Source of the DNA: Croceivirga thetidis
GTDB taxonomy: Bacteria > Bacteroidota > Bacteroidia > Flavobacteriales > Flavobacteriaceae
Length of the DNA stretch: 64,000 bases
Direction: 5' to 3'
Assembly: GCF_012272815.1 (NCBI RefSeq)
Contig: NZ_JAAWWL010000001.1
Span: 1,018,154 to 1,082,153, forward strand
The notes beneath the pieces were generated by a model. It was given only the letters and a program-made list of their open reading frames with translations, had not been told where the DNA came from and did not search any database. This document shows, one piece after another, positions 55,459 through 63,630 of this stretch. The position numbers and the translations under genes were made by a program. Position 1 is the stretch's first letter; every line of letters starts with the position of its first letter.

Positions 55459-56381
55459 TAAACCTTGCCAATTTTTGATTCAAGGTAACCCTCAACTTCA
55501 TTCAACAAGCCTGTAAGCGGCATAACGTTCTTTAAACCCTTCGAGACAACCAGAATAGTTCGAAGGTAAACGGGAAGCGAACTTTCATGTATAAAGGGCT
55601 TGATAAACTTTACTGCCCCATCATAATCTTTGTTATCATAAAAGTCTTCCAGTTTGTCAGAAATAAAATGAAAGGGCTCCGTACCCTCTTTGTTTTTCAA
55701 AAGCTTAAAGAAATCTGATAGATCGAAAAATAGCTCAGCCTCTTTCTCATCATAAACGTCACACAACTTGTAGGTTTCTTTTTCATTTTCCTCTTTTACC
55801 CAGGCACAAACATTAATATTTTCGTAAAGCTTACCACCAAGCATTCTAGCCTCTTCCGGAGAGCATTTGATAGTGAAAGAAGATTCTCCAACACTGATGT
55901 GAAAATTAGGCTTTATACCTCCACAGTCAGTAAGTGTTCCATTTAAGAATTTAATTTTAAAATCCCCCTTGCCTTTTTGAGTATTGCGGGTAGTTTTAAA
56001 TTGATTCGTAAAAAGCGGTTTTATACTTATTCGATTCCCCTTTTTTGTGTAAGTAATATCAAAATCCTCATTTTGATATGCTTTTTCTCTAATTTTATTA
56101 AGGTGTTTAACGTAAAAATTGTCACGGTCAACTTCTGATTTCGAAGCTTTTTCTATTTTTTTGTATACAATTTCCATGTGATCAGTGGGTCCTATTATGG
56201 ACTTCACGGCACTGGACTTTCTAACACCTATTTTTAGGTGTAAGTCCTTTTCAAATTCAACGATTTTTATTAGAGAAATTAGTATCTCGCTGAATGCTTT
56301 TGAATCAGCAAGACTCATGCTCTCCAAATCTATTGGATTGCCGGCAGAATCTCGCTTGATTAAAATTTCTATTTTGTCCAT
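55455..56381 (-). CDS. First gene of two-gene cassette; unknown function
   Basis: This 308-residue soluble protein has no signal peptide or membrane segment. The N-terminal about 70 residues look like a strand-helix-strand unit (KIEILIKRDSAGNP, then KAFSEILISLIKIVEF, then HLKIGVRKSSAVKSIIGP). A second unit (about 115-215) has FNIKFLNG-like strands (DFKIKFLNGTLTDCGG) and SPEEARMLGGKLYENINV. The C-terminal 90 residues are helical. No catalytic motif is recognised. The start at 56381 is about 10 bases from the predicted transcription start, and the promoter is covered by nested inverted repeats. It is coupled by ATGA overlap to the 244-residue gene. Confidence 0.6.
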   Translation of the reverse strand: MDKIEILIKRDSAGNPIDLESMSLADSKAFSEILISLIKIVEFEKDLHLKIGVRKSSAVKSIIGPTDHMEIVYKKIEKASKSEVDRDNFYVKHLNKIREKAYQNEDFDITYTKKGNRISIKPLFTNQFKTTRNTQKGKGDFKIKFLNGTLTDCGGIKPNFHISVGESSFTIKCSPEEARMLGGKLYENINVCAWVKEENEKETYKLCDVYDEKEAELFFDLSDFFKLLKNKEGTEPFHFISDKLEDFYDNKDYDGAVKFIKPFIHESSLPVYLRTILVVSKGLKNVMPLTGLLNEVEGYLESKIGKVY

Positions 56382-56397
56382 TCAGTTAGAAGTATAT

Positions 56398-56439
56398 CAA
56401 AAGTAACAATAATGTTAAGTATTATTGCTAAAGTTACTT
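56398..56439 (-). promoter_or_regulatory. Promoter and nested inverted-repeat operator of the two-gene cassette
   Basis: On the minus strand TACTTTTG (plus-strand 56398-56405) fits TAnnTTTG, 17 bases before the ATG. Overlapping it and extending upstream are two nested inverted repeats: AAGTAAC (56401-56407) with GTTACTT (56433-56439), and CAATAAT (56407-56413) with ATTATTG (56421-56427). A protein bound here would cover the whole -7 to -33 interval, so repression is the likely mode. No good -33 TTTG is present. Confidence 0.55.
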
Positions 56440-56578
56440 CGCCGCCTTTTTGGTAAGTGTGCGATACGTTGCGCACCGAAAAATTCAGGTACTTAACTCA
56501 GATTTTTTTGTTTTGCCAAAAAATTGCCAATATGTCTTTTAAACAGCCGGTAAGCCGTTAACTTGGGTATAAAAAATT

Positions 56579-56809
56579 ATGAAGATATCAGCAATGGGCG
56601 TTGTTGCCTTTACCACCTTTGTTTTAGTTACCCTAACTATCATGGTTGGTATGAACTTTTCTTTTAGTTGGGTTTTTTATATAACTGTTTTTGGTCAAGG
56701 CCTTGTAGTTTATATGGTGTACAAAGTTTTAACCGATGATTACAAAACAACAAAGACGTTTGACGACTTTTATGAAGACCACCCAATTGGTTCAGAAAGA
56801 TTTCGTTAA
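56579..56809 (+). CDS. Small two-helix membrane protein near the cbb3 cluster
   Basis: This 76-residue protein has two hydrophobic helices (about 6-26 and 30-50) and an acidic tail ending FDDFYEDHPIGSERFR. I recognise no family name, though the tail looks conserved rather than random. It overlaps the convergent universal stress gene by four bases and marks the end of the accessory stretch. Its position beside the usp-fnr-cco block suggests a link with respiration, which is inference. Confidence 0.6.
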   Translation: MKISAMGVVAFTTFVLVTLTIMVGMNFSFSWVFYITVFGQGLVVYMVYKVLTDDYKTTKTFDDFYEDHPIGSERFR

Positions 56810-57702
56810 ACCATTTCCATTTGAGGTTCTTTTGGGCTGTGAATGACTTCCATACCCAGTTCTGGAATGACCAAAAGCGGTATCTGTGTATGAAAGGCCG
56901 TTCGCTTGACGATTGGTTCTCTGGTCATTTTCTCCATATAGCTGTGTTGGTAATGTAACATGGCCAATAGATGGATATCCAATTCATTGGAAAACACTTC
57001 CAAGGTTTTTGAGACCGAGCTTAATTCTGAAACCGTATGAACGTAATGTTCAACTCTAGAAAAATACTTTCGTAACATGTTCAGGTTGAACTGCTGTAGC
57101 TCAGACAGTGCCTTAATTTCATATTGCACATAGACAATACGTATGGTAGCTTTAAAAGCGATTGCCATGTTTATTAAAGGTTCTAATTCTGACTGCGAAT
57201 AGAATCGATTAAAATCAGTTGCGAAGGCAATTTCAGAGGGGGATTGATAATCAAAATGTTGCGGAATTGCTAGAACCGGACATTTTTTTGTGTTTTTAAT
57301 GATACGAACCGTATTACTGCCCATAAATACTTCATCCATACCTGAAGCACCTTTGGTACCTGTAACGATAAGTTCAATATTGAAACTGTCTACTACGTCT
57401 TTTACCTCATCGGCCAACAAATTGAAGGAGGATATGGTCTCAAAGTTGTGTTTTGGATTATTAAAAGCCGAACGAATACGGTTAACGGTCTTTATCAATC
57501 CGTTTTCTGAACTTGACCGAATAGCATCCTCAATGCGAACACCATTGACCATGGGCGCCATAAATCGACTGTTGGGAATCACAGGGGTATAGGTGTTCAA
57601 AAGGTAGAACAGGCATTCTTGATTTTTGAATAGTTGCATGGCATATCCAATAGCGTTCCATGCATTATCTGAGAAATCGGTGGGTATCAATATCCTTTTC
57701 AT
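56806..57702 (-). CDS. Universal stress protein, tandem UspA domains
   Basis: This 298-residue cytoplasmic protein has two Usp domains. The first begins KRILIPTDFSDNAWNAIGYA and carries the ATP-binding-type VTGTKGASGMDEVFMGSNT segment; the second begins SEIAFATDFNRF and lacks a clear glycine-rich loop, so only the first half may bind nucleotide. Usp proteins support survival under oxygen limitation and other stresses. A TGACAAATGTCA palindrome (57757-57768) upstream of its -7 box is shared with the fnr-type gene, suggesting control by that regulator. Confidence 0.9.
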   Translation of the reverse strand: MKRILIPTDFSDNAWNAIGYAMQLFKNQECLFYLLNTYTPVIPNSRFMAPMVNGVRIEDAIRSSSENGLIKTVNRIRSAFNNPKHNFETISSFNLLADEVKDVVDSFNIELIVTGTKGASGMDEVFMGSNTVRIIKNTKKCPVLAIPQHFDYQSPSEIAFATDFNRFYSQSELEPLINMAIAFKATIRIVYVQYEIKALSELQQFNLNMLRKYFSRVEHYVHTVSELSSVSKTLEVFSNELDIHLLAMLHYQHSYMEKMTREPIVKRTAFHTQIPLLVIPELGMEVIHSPKEPQMEMV

Positions 57703-57725
57703 CCCAATTTTTATTTAAGATGGGA

Positions 57726-57733
57726 TAAAATTA
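57726..57733 (-). promoter_or_regulatory. -7 box of the universal stress gene
   Basis: The minus strand reads TAATTTTA, matching TAnnTTTG except for the last base. A weak core box is expected of a promoter that depends on an activator. The centre of the upstream palindrome is 36.5 bases from its downstream end. Confidence 0.45.
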
Positions 57734-57756
57734 GCTTGGTCTTGAAAGCGATACTA

Positions 57757-57768
57757 TGACAAATGTCA
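57757..57768. promoter_or_regulatory. Putative Crp/Fnr operator upstream of usp
   Basis: TGACAAATGTCA is a palindrome at 10 of 12 positions with TGAC/GTCA half-sites separated by four bases, the spacing of Fnr-family sites. It is nearly identical to the site at 58535-58546. Confidence 0.6.
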
Positions 57769-57789
57769 GCTTTAGAAAAAAAGAAACTA

Positions 57790-58479
57790 CTAAAACCCTT
57801 CGGCCAAATCTTTGAGTTTACGCTCGTCCTTAATCCCTAATTTCTTTCCCGAAGCCTTGATGAGGCCCTTTTTCTTGAATTCAGAAATTATACGGATTGC
57901 TGATTCGGTGGCGGTACCCACAACGTTACCAATATCTTCACGAGAGAGGGTCAATACAAAGTAGCCATCTTCATCAACACCGAAATTTTGGAGATAGAGA
58001 AAGGCCTCGGCTATGCGCTGCTTCACTGTTTTTTGGCTCATGTTTACGATTACATCATCAGCTTCCCTTAAATCATGGGCCATGTGACGAAGCACTTCTA
58101 AAGTGAAGTTTGGGTTTTTGTGGAGCGTATTGGTGATGCTTTCTTTAGGAATGAAACATACCTCCATATCACTGACAGCAACAGCAGATAAATTGGCGTG
58201 TTCTTCTGCAATTACCGAACGCTGGCCCATCACTTCGCCTTTGGTAGCCAACTTTACAATTTGATCCTTACCGTTTGGGCTTAATTTTGACATTTTTGAA
58301 ACCCCGTTACGTACGCAATAAACACCATTTAGCTTATCACCTTCTTCAAATAGGGGCTCGCCTTTTTTGACTGTTTTTGTGATTTTGGAATCTGAAACTT
58401 TTTTTAATTCCTCTTTGTTCATCGCCCTCAAAGAGTTGAACTGACGGATAATACAATTTTCACACCTGCTCTCATTCAT
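57790..58479 (-). CDS. Crp/Fnr-family transcriptional regulator
   Basis: This 229-residue protein has an N-terminal CxxC (Cys6, Cys9), a cyclic-nucleotide-binding-like beta-roll (about 25-140), a dimerisation helix (about 125-150) and a C-terminal winged helix (about 165-220) with recognition helix SREDIGNVVGTATESAIRII. Two more cysteines (Cys55, Cys108) bring the total to four, so an Fnr-like iron-sulphur oxygen sensor is possible, although the spacing differs from E. coli FNR. It is divergent from ccoI and close to the cbb3 oxidase genes, as are oxygen-responsive regulators in many bacteria. A palindrome in its own promoter suggests autoregulation. Confidence 0.88.
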   Translation of the reverse strand: MNESRCENCIIRQFNSLRAMNKEELKKVSDSKITKTVKKGEPLFEEGDKLNGVYCVRNGVSKMSKLSPNGKDQIVKLATKGEVMGQRSVIAEEHANLSAVAVSDMEVCFIPKESITNTLHKNPNFTLEVLRHMAHDLREADDVIVNMSQKTVKQRIAEAFLYLQNFGVDEDGYFVLTLSREDIGNVVGTATESAIRIISEFKKKGLIKASGKKLGIKDERKLKDLAEGF

Positions 58480-58503
58480 GACAATAAGATTTACCTAACG
58501 GTA

Positions 58504-58511
58504 CAAAGGTA
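58504..58511 (-). promoter_or_regulatory. -7 box of the Crp/Fnr gene
   Basis: The minus strand reads TACCTTTG, a full match to TAnnTTTG, 25 bases before the ATG at 58479. The palindrome at 58535-58546 is centred 36.5 bases from its downstream end. Confidence 0.6.
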
Positions 58512-58534
58512 TACGACCTATGTATTTGAAAAGC

Positions 58535-58546
58535 TGACAATTGTCA
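58535..58546. promoter_or_regulatory. Putative Crp/Fnr operator between the regulator and ccoI
   Basis: TGACAATTGTCA is a perfect 12-base palindrome in the 114-bp divergent spacer. It has the same TGAC-N4-GTCA form as the site upstream of usp and could serve both directions. Confidence 0.65.
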
Positions 58547-58593
58547 TATTTTATTATTTATCGTCATTGGACATTTGCTGCAGGTATTAGTAA

Positions 58594-60975
58594 ATGTGTA
58601 TGTCTTCTTCAACGTGCTACCATTGCGGGGATGTTTGTGACAACAATGAGGTTTTGTTCGATTCAAAGCGCTTTTGTTGTAATGGCTGTAAATCGGTCTA
58701 TCAAATTCTTATTGATGGCGGTTTGGATTCTTTTTATGAAATGGAATCCAATCCAGGCATTTCGCCCCATGAAACTTCAGGAAAATTTGATTTTTTAGAG
58801 AACCAAGAAGTGGTACAGAAGCTTCTGGATTTCGATGAAGGCGGAGTTCAAGTAATACAATTACACATTCCCAACATGCACTGTAGTTCTTGTATTTGGG
58901 TATTGGAAAACCTTGGTAAGCTACATATTGCTATTAAATCATCTCAAGTCGATTTCCCCAAAAAACAAGCAAGATTTACGTATGACAAGGAGAACCTTAG
59001 TTTAAAAGAGCTGGCCTTATTGCTATCAACAATTGGTTACGAACCTGTTATTACCCTTGAAGATTATTCGAAAACCTCAAAAACGACCAACAATTCATTA
59101 ATCTATAAACTGGGCGTTGCAGGTTTTGCTTTTGGCAATGTTATGCTCTTGTCGTTTCCTGAATATTTTGAAGTTGAAGAATTCTGGCTAGACCGCTATA
59201 AACTATTCTTCAGGTGGTTAATGTTTGCTTTTTCATTGCCTGTGGTTTTCTATGCTGCCCAAGATTATTTTAAATCTGCATTTAAGGGACTAAAATCTAG
59301 CGTATTAAATATAGATGTACCTATAGCTTTGGGAATTCTAACCCTCTTTGTTCGAAGCACCGTTGATATCGTTTTTGATTTGGGGTCGGGCTTTTTTGAT
59401 AGTTTAACGGGTTTGGTTTTCTTTTTGTTGGTTGGCCGTTTCTTTCAACAAAAGACCTATGCCCATCTTTCTTTTGAGCGAGACTATAAGTCATATTTCC
59501 CTATCGCCATTACTCGGATTGTTGATGAAAACGAGGAGACCATTGAAATTCATAAAATAAACAGAGGGGATAGAATACTCGTGCGGAATCAAGAAATAAT
59601 TCCTGTTGACGCAATACTCCTAAAAGGATATGCCCAAGTTGATTATAGTTTTGTAACGGGTGAATCGGAACCTTTAAAAAGAAAATTAGGGGACAAACTA
59701 TTTGCTGGAGGTCGACAAATAGGAGGGGTCCTTGAGCTGGAAGTTCTTAAATCGGTCTCCCAGAGTTATTTAACCCAGCTTTGGAGCAATAAAGCCTTTT
59801 CCAAAAACAAAGCAAGTAGTTTCCAAACTTTGACGGATGCCTTGAGTAAACGCTTTACGCTTGCCGTGCTCACTATTGCATTTCTGGCAACTGGCTTTTG
59901 GCTTTGGCATGACCCAAGCAAGGCATTAAATGTATTTACCGCGGTACTTATTATTGCTTGTCCATGTGCCATAGCTTTGGCTGCGCCCTTTACACTTGGT
60001 AACGTACTTCGAATTTTTGGAAGGTTTAAATTTTATGTAAAAGATACCAATACGCTTGAGCGTCTAGCTAGAATTCAGACCATCGTCTTCGATAAAACTG
60101 GCACCCTTACTTCAAATAATGGTAGTGCCATTACCTATGAGGGAATGCAACTGACAGAAGAAGAAAAGGTTCTTTTAAAAACTACACTTAGGGGGTCAAA
60201 CCATCCGCTAAGTCGGGAGCTATATGGAATTCTGAAAAGCAACCAAATTGAAACCTTGGATGAATTTGTTGAAAGAACAGGTAAAGGTTTGGAAGGTAAA
60301 TTAGGGGAACATTCAGTCAAAATTGGTTCAGCTGCTTATGTTGGCAACAGTGATTACAATTCCCTAGAAACTACGGTACATGTAGCTGCTGATGAAAATT
60401 ATAAGGGAAGATTCGTGTTCAAAAGTCAGTTCAGAAATGGTATTGTGAACTTACTTCAGAATTTGAGACAGAATTACTCTGTTGCCATTTTATCTGGTGA
60501 CAACAAAGGTGAAAAAAACAAGTTGGCGCAACTACTTCCCTTTCAGCTACCCATGCTTTTTGAACAAAAGCCAGAAGACAAACTTGAGTTTATTGAATCC
60601 TTGCAACGAAAAGCTAAAGTACTTATGGTCGGTGATGGTCTTAATGACGCAGGTGCATTGGCACAAAGTGATGTAGGTGTTGCCGTGGCTGAGAACGTTA
60701 ATGTTTTCTCTCCCGCAAGTGACGCAATTTTGGAGGCCTCAAAATTAAATCAGCTAGCTTCTTTTCTGGCAATTGCAAGGCAGTCCATAAAAGTTATAAA
60801 AGCATGTTTTCTACTCTCATTGGGCTATAACCTCATTGGGCTTTATTTCGCTGTTACGGGCCAATTACAACCTGTAATTGCCGCCATTTTGATGCCTTTG
60901 AGCTCAATAAGCATTGTTGTTTTGGCGACACTAACAACAAATATTCTTGGAAGAAAATTAGCTACCAAAACCTGA
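58594..60975 (+). CDS. ccoI: Copper-translocating P-type ATPase for cbb3 oxidase assembly
   Basis: This 793-residue protein has the CcoI/FixI layout. An N-terminal cysteine-rich metal-binding region (residues about 8-33, CYHCGDVCD and CCNGC) is followed by an HMA domain with MHCSSC (about 92-97). Membrane helices and an actuator TGESEPL follow, then the CPx metal channel IACPCAIALAAPF and phosphorylation site DKTGTLTS. The ATP-hinge GDGLNDAGALAQSDVG and two final helices complete it. It moves copper needed for cbb3 oxidase. It precedes ccoS by 59 bp in the cluster. ATG codons at 58594 and 58600 are both possible starts. Confidence 0.93.
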   Translation: MCMSSSTCYHCGDVCDNNEVLFDSKRFCCNGCKSVYQILIDGGLDSFYEMESNPGISPHETSGKFDFLENQEVVQKLLDFDEGGVQVIQLHIPNMHCSSCIWVLENLGKLHIAIKSSQVDFPKKQARFTYDKENLSLKELALLLSTIGYEPVITLEDYSKTSKTTNNSLIYKLGVAGFAFGNVMLLSFPEYFEVEEFWLDRYKLFFRWLMFAFSLPVVFYAAQDYFKSAFKGLKSSVLNIDVPIALGILTLFVRSTVDIVFDLGSGFFDSLTGLVFFLLVGRFFQQKTYAHLSFERDYKSYFPIAITRIVDENEETIEIHKINRGDRILVRNQEIIPVDAILLKGYAQVDYSFVTGESEPLKRKLGDKLFAGGRQIGGVLELEVLKSVSQSYLTQLWSNKAFSKNKASSFQTLTDALSKRFTLAVLTIAFLATGFWLWHDPSKALNVFTAVLIIACPCAIALAAPFTLGNVLRIFGRFKFYVKDTNTLERLARIQTIVFDKTGTLTSNNGSAITYEGMQLTEEEKVLLKTTLRGSNHPLSRELYGILKSNQIETLDEFVERTGKGLEGKLGEHSVKIGSAAYVGNSDYNSLETTVHVAADENYKGRFVFKSQFRNGIVNLLQNLRQNYSVAILSGDNKGEKNKLAQLLPFQLPMLFEQKPEDKLEFIESLQRKAKVLMVGDGLNDAGALAQSDVGVAVAENVNVFSPASDAILEASKLNQLASFLAIARQSIKVIKACFLLSLGYNLIGLYFAVTGQLQPVIAAILMPLSSISIVVLATLTTNILGRKLATKT

Positions 60976-61034
60976 TATATGTCATTTTTTACGAGTTCAG
61001 TCAATTTTAGTTTTACACCCAAATTCAGGTAGGT

Positions 61035-61226
61035 ATGAGTGTCATTTATATGTTATTGACCATAAGCATAATTGTAGCTGTACTCTTCTTCTTTGTTTTT
61101 TTGGCCGCGGTCAAAAAAGGACAATATGATGATGCGTATACCCCATCTGTTCGAATGCTCTTCGAAGACGAACTCGTTAACGAAACATCAAATAATAGCA
61201 ACCAAAATAAAAGTCAAACTGAGTAA
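61035..61226 (+). CDS. ccoS: cbb3-type oxidase assembly protein CcoS
   Basis: This 63-residue protein has one transmembrane helix (about 4-26) and the CcoS hallmark just after it: KKGQYDDAYTPSVRMLFED. CcoS is required for cofactor insertion into the cbb3 oxidase. It sits between ccoI and the fused ccoNO gene, 2 bp before the latter, in the expected order. Confidence 0.92.
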   Translation: MSVIYMLLTISIIVAVLFFFVFLAAVKKGQYDDAYTPSVRMLFEDELVNETSNNSNQNKSQTE

Positions 61227-61228
61227 TT

Positions 61229-63430
61229 ATGGAAGTACAACAATTTCAATACGATAATAAAATCGTTCAAAAATTCCTCTATGCAACTATGCTATGGGGC
61301 GTTGTGGGCATGGTGGTCGGCCTATTGCTGGCCTTTATGTTTTTATTCCCTAACCTAACCGATGGTATATCGTGGTTGAGCTTTGGTCGTTTAAGGCCAC
61401 TTCATACAAATGCTGTCATTTTTGCTTTTGTGGGGAATGCCATATTCGCTGGCGTATATTATTCCTTGCAAAGATTGCTTAAAGCCCGCATGTTCAGCGA
61501 TGTTTTGAGCAACATTAATTTTTGGGGTTGGCAATTGATAATTGTTGCTGCTGCATTGACCTTACCCTTAGGATATACTACTTCAAAAGAATATGCAGAA
61601 TTGGAATGGCCTATTGATATTGCCATAGCTGTTGTTTGGGTGGTGTTCGGATGGAACATGATAGGTACCATACTTAAAAGAAGACAACGGCATCTCTATG
61701 TTGCGGTTTGGTTTTACCTGGCAACTTTTGTTACGGTTGCGGTACTGCACATATTCAACAGTTTAGAGCTGCCAGTTTCAGCACTAAAAAGTTACTCTGT
61801 TTATGCAGGTGTGCAAGACGCCTTGGTACAATGGTGGTATGGTCATAATGCCGTAGCATTCTTTTTGACAACTCCATTTTTAGGATTGATGTATTACTTT
61901 GTGCCTAAGGCTGCGAATCGACCAGTTTATTCCTATCGTTTGTCAATTGTTCACTTCTGGTCCCTGATATTTATTTATATCTGGGCAGGTCCACACCACC
62001 TCTTATATTCATCTTTGCCCGACTGGGCCCAAAACTTAGGCGTTGTGTTTTCCGTTATGCTCATTGCACCTTCTTGGGGAGGAATGATAAACGGGCTTTT
62101 GACCTTGCGGGGGGTATGGGATAAAGTTCGGACAGATCCCGTTTTAAAATTTATGGTTGTTGCCATTACCGGTTATGGTATGGCCACTTTTGAAGGGCCA
62201 ATGCTTTCCCTAAAAAACGTGAATGCCATTGCCCATTTTAGTGATTGGGTCATTGCGCATGTCCATGTTGGAGCTTTGGCTTGGAACGGCTTCCTGACAT
62301 TCGGTATGATCTATTATTTAGTTCCTAAAATGTGGAAAACCACCTTGTATTCAAGAGCACTGGCAAATTTCCATTTCTGGATTGGCACTTTGGGTATCGT
62401 ACTTTATGCATTGCCCATGTACGTAGCAGGATTCACACAGGCTTTAATGTGGAAAGAATTTAATCCTGATGGAACCCTTGTTTATGGTAATTTCTTGGAA
62501 ACAGTGACTCAAATTATCCCGATGTACTGGATGCGTGCGATAGGAGGTTCATTGTTCATTGTTGGTATGTTGGTAATGGTATATAATGTCATTGTTACTA
62601 TTAGAAAAGGAAGCTCTGTGAGTGATGAACTGGCTGAAGCACCTGCTTTGGCAAAGGTTACTACCAGAAGAACGGCTGGTGAAACTTTTCATACTTGGTT
62701 AGAAAGAAGACCAATCCAATTGACAATTCTAGCTACCGTTGCCATTTTAATTGGAGGTATCATTCAAATAGTTCCCACATTATTGGTGAAATCAAACATC
62801 CCCACAATTACAAGTGTACAACCGTATACACCTCTAGAGTTGGAAGGGCGAGACCTTTACATTCGAGAAGGATGTGTTGGGTGCCATTCGCAAATGATAC
62901 GGCCGTTTCGTAGCGAAGTTGAACGTTACGGTGAATACGCCAAGGCCGGTGAATTTGTATACGACCATCCCTTTCTGTGGGGCAGTAAAAGAACAGGACC
63001 TGATTTACTTCGGGTTGGAGGTAAGTACTCGGATAACTGGCATTTAAACCACATGTATGACCCCCAAAGTACGTCTTCGGGATCAATAATGCCTGCCTAT
63101 CAGTGGTTGGTCTTGAACGAACATGATAGAAGTGGTGTAGAAGCCAAAATGGAGGCAATGGTCAAGTTAGGGGTTCCCTACACAGACGAAGACATTTCAA
63201 ACGCACAGGAGCATATGGCAGAGCAAGCACTGCAAATAGAGAAGAATCTATATACAGATCCTGAATTTGCCAGAACCTATGAGGCAGATAAAAACTACGC
63301 TGCAGATAATAACCTTGACTTTGTAGAAATGCGAAATAGAGAAATCATATCCCTTATTGCTTATTTGCAACGATTGGGAACGGACATTAAGGTTAAGGAA
63401 ACGGATGAATTAATCTCACAAAACAAATAA
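61229..63430 (+). CDS. ccoNO: Fused cbb3 cytochrome oxidase subunits I and II (CcoN-CcoO)
   Basis: This 733-residue protein joins the haem-copper subunit (about 1-490) to the CcoO cytochrome c subunit (about 500-733). In the CcoN part the haem and copper ligands are visible: LRPLHTNAVIFAF, WWYGHNAVAFF, GPHHLLYSSLPDWAQ and DWVIAHVHVG. In the CcoO part the haem-binding CVGCHSQMIRPF begins near residue 548, with a distal Met in SIMPAYQWL. Separate genes are usual in proteobacteria; the fusion is common in Bacteroidota. The enzyme reduces oxygen at low tension in the inner membrane. Confidence 0.95.
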   Translation: MEVQQFQYDNKIVQKFLYATMLWGVVGMVVGLLLAFMFLFPNLTDGISWLSFGRLRPLHTNAVIFAFVGNAIFAGVYYSLQRLLKARMFSDVLSNINFWGWQLIIVAAALTLPLGYTTSKEYAELEWPIDIAIAVVWVVFGWNMIGTILKRRQRHLYVAVWFYLATFVTVAVLHIFNSLELPVSALKSYSVYAGVQDALVQWWYGHNAVAFFLTTPFLGLMYYFVPKAANRPVYSYRLSIVHFWSLIFIYIWAGPHHLLYSSLPDWAQNLGVVFSVMLIAPSWGGMINGLLTLRGVWDKVRTDPVLKFMVVAITGYGMATFEGPMLSLKNVNAIAHFSDWVIAHVHVGALAWNGFLTFGMIYYLVPKMWKTTLYSRALANFHFWIGTLGIVLYALPMYVAGFTQALMWKEFNPDGTLVYGNFLETVTQIIPMYWMRAIGGSLFIVGMLVMVYNVIVTIRKGSSVSDELAEAPALAKVTTRRTAGETFHTWLERRPIQLTILATVAILIGGIIQIVPTLLVKSNIPTITSVQPYTPLELEGRDLYIREGCVGCHSQMIRPFRSEVERYGEYAKAGEFVYDHPFLWGSKRTGPDLLRVGGKYSDNWHLNHMYDPQSTSSGSIMPAYQWLVLNEHDRSGVEAKMEAMVKLGVPYTDEDISNAQEHMAEQALQIEKNLYTDPEFARTYEADKNYAADNNLDFVEMRNREIISLIAYLQRLGTDIKVKETDELISQNK

Positions 63431-63432
63431 CC

Positions 63433-63630
63433 ATGCTAAAGTTCGTAAAAAACCACATGGAAAGTATTGAAGGTATAGCAACCTATCCCATGATATCATT
63501 GCTAATTTTCTTCGTGTTCTTTTCCCTCCTCTTTTGGTGGGTATTCACTGCTTCTAAAGCTCATATAAAAGAAATGGGCGAATTGCCTTTAGATAACGAC
63601 AACCAAAAAACAAGACAACATGATTTCTAA
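63433..63630 (+). CDS. CcoQ-like cbb3 oxidase subunit
   Basis: This 65-residue protein has a single transmembrane helix (about 20-42, MISLLIFFVFFSLLFWWVF) and a short polar tail. Position and shape between ccoNO and ccoP match CcoQ/FixQ, which stabilises the oxidase complex. It starts 2 bp after ccoNO and overlaps the ccoP start by 10 bases, indicating coupled translation. Confidence 0.8.
   Translation: MLKFVKNHMESIEGIATYPMISLLIFFVFFSLLFWWVFTASKAHIKEMGELPLDNDNQKTRQHDF

Noticed and set aside
56458-56477. GTGCG/CGCAC inverted repeat near the start of the 76-residue gene
   Set aside because: The arms are five bases with an eight-base loop and no T-run; too weak to call.
58541-58798. Plus-strand frame overlapping the start of ccoI
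   Set aside because: It lies out of frame inside ccoI, whose N-terminal metal-binding motifs make ccoI the real gene.
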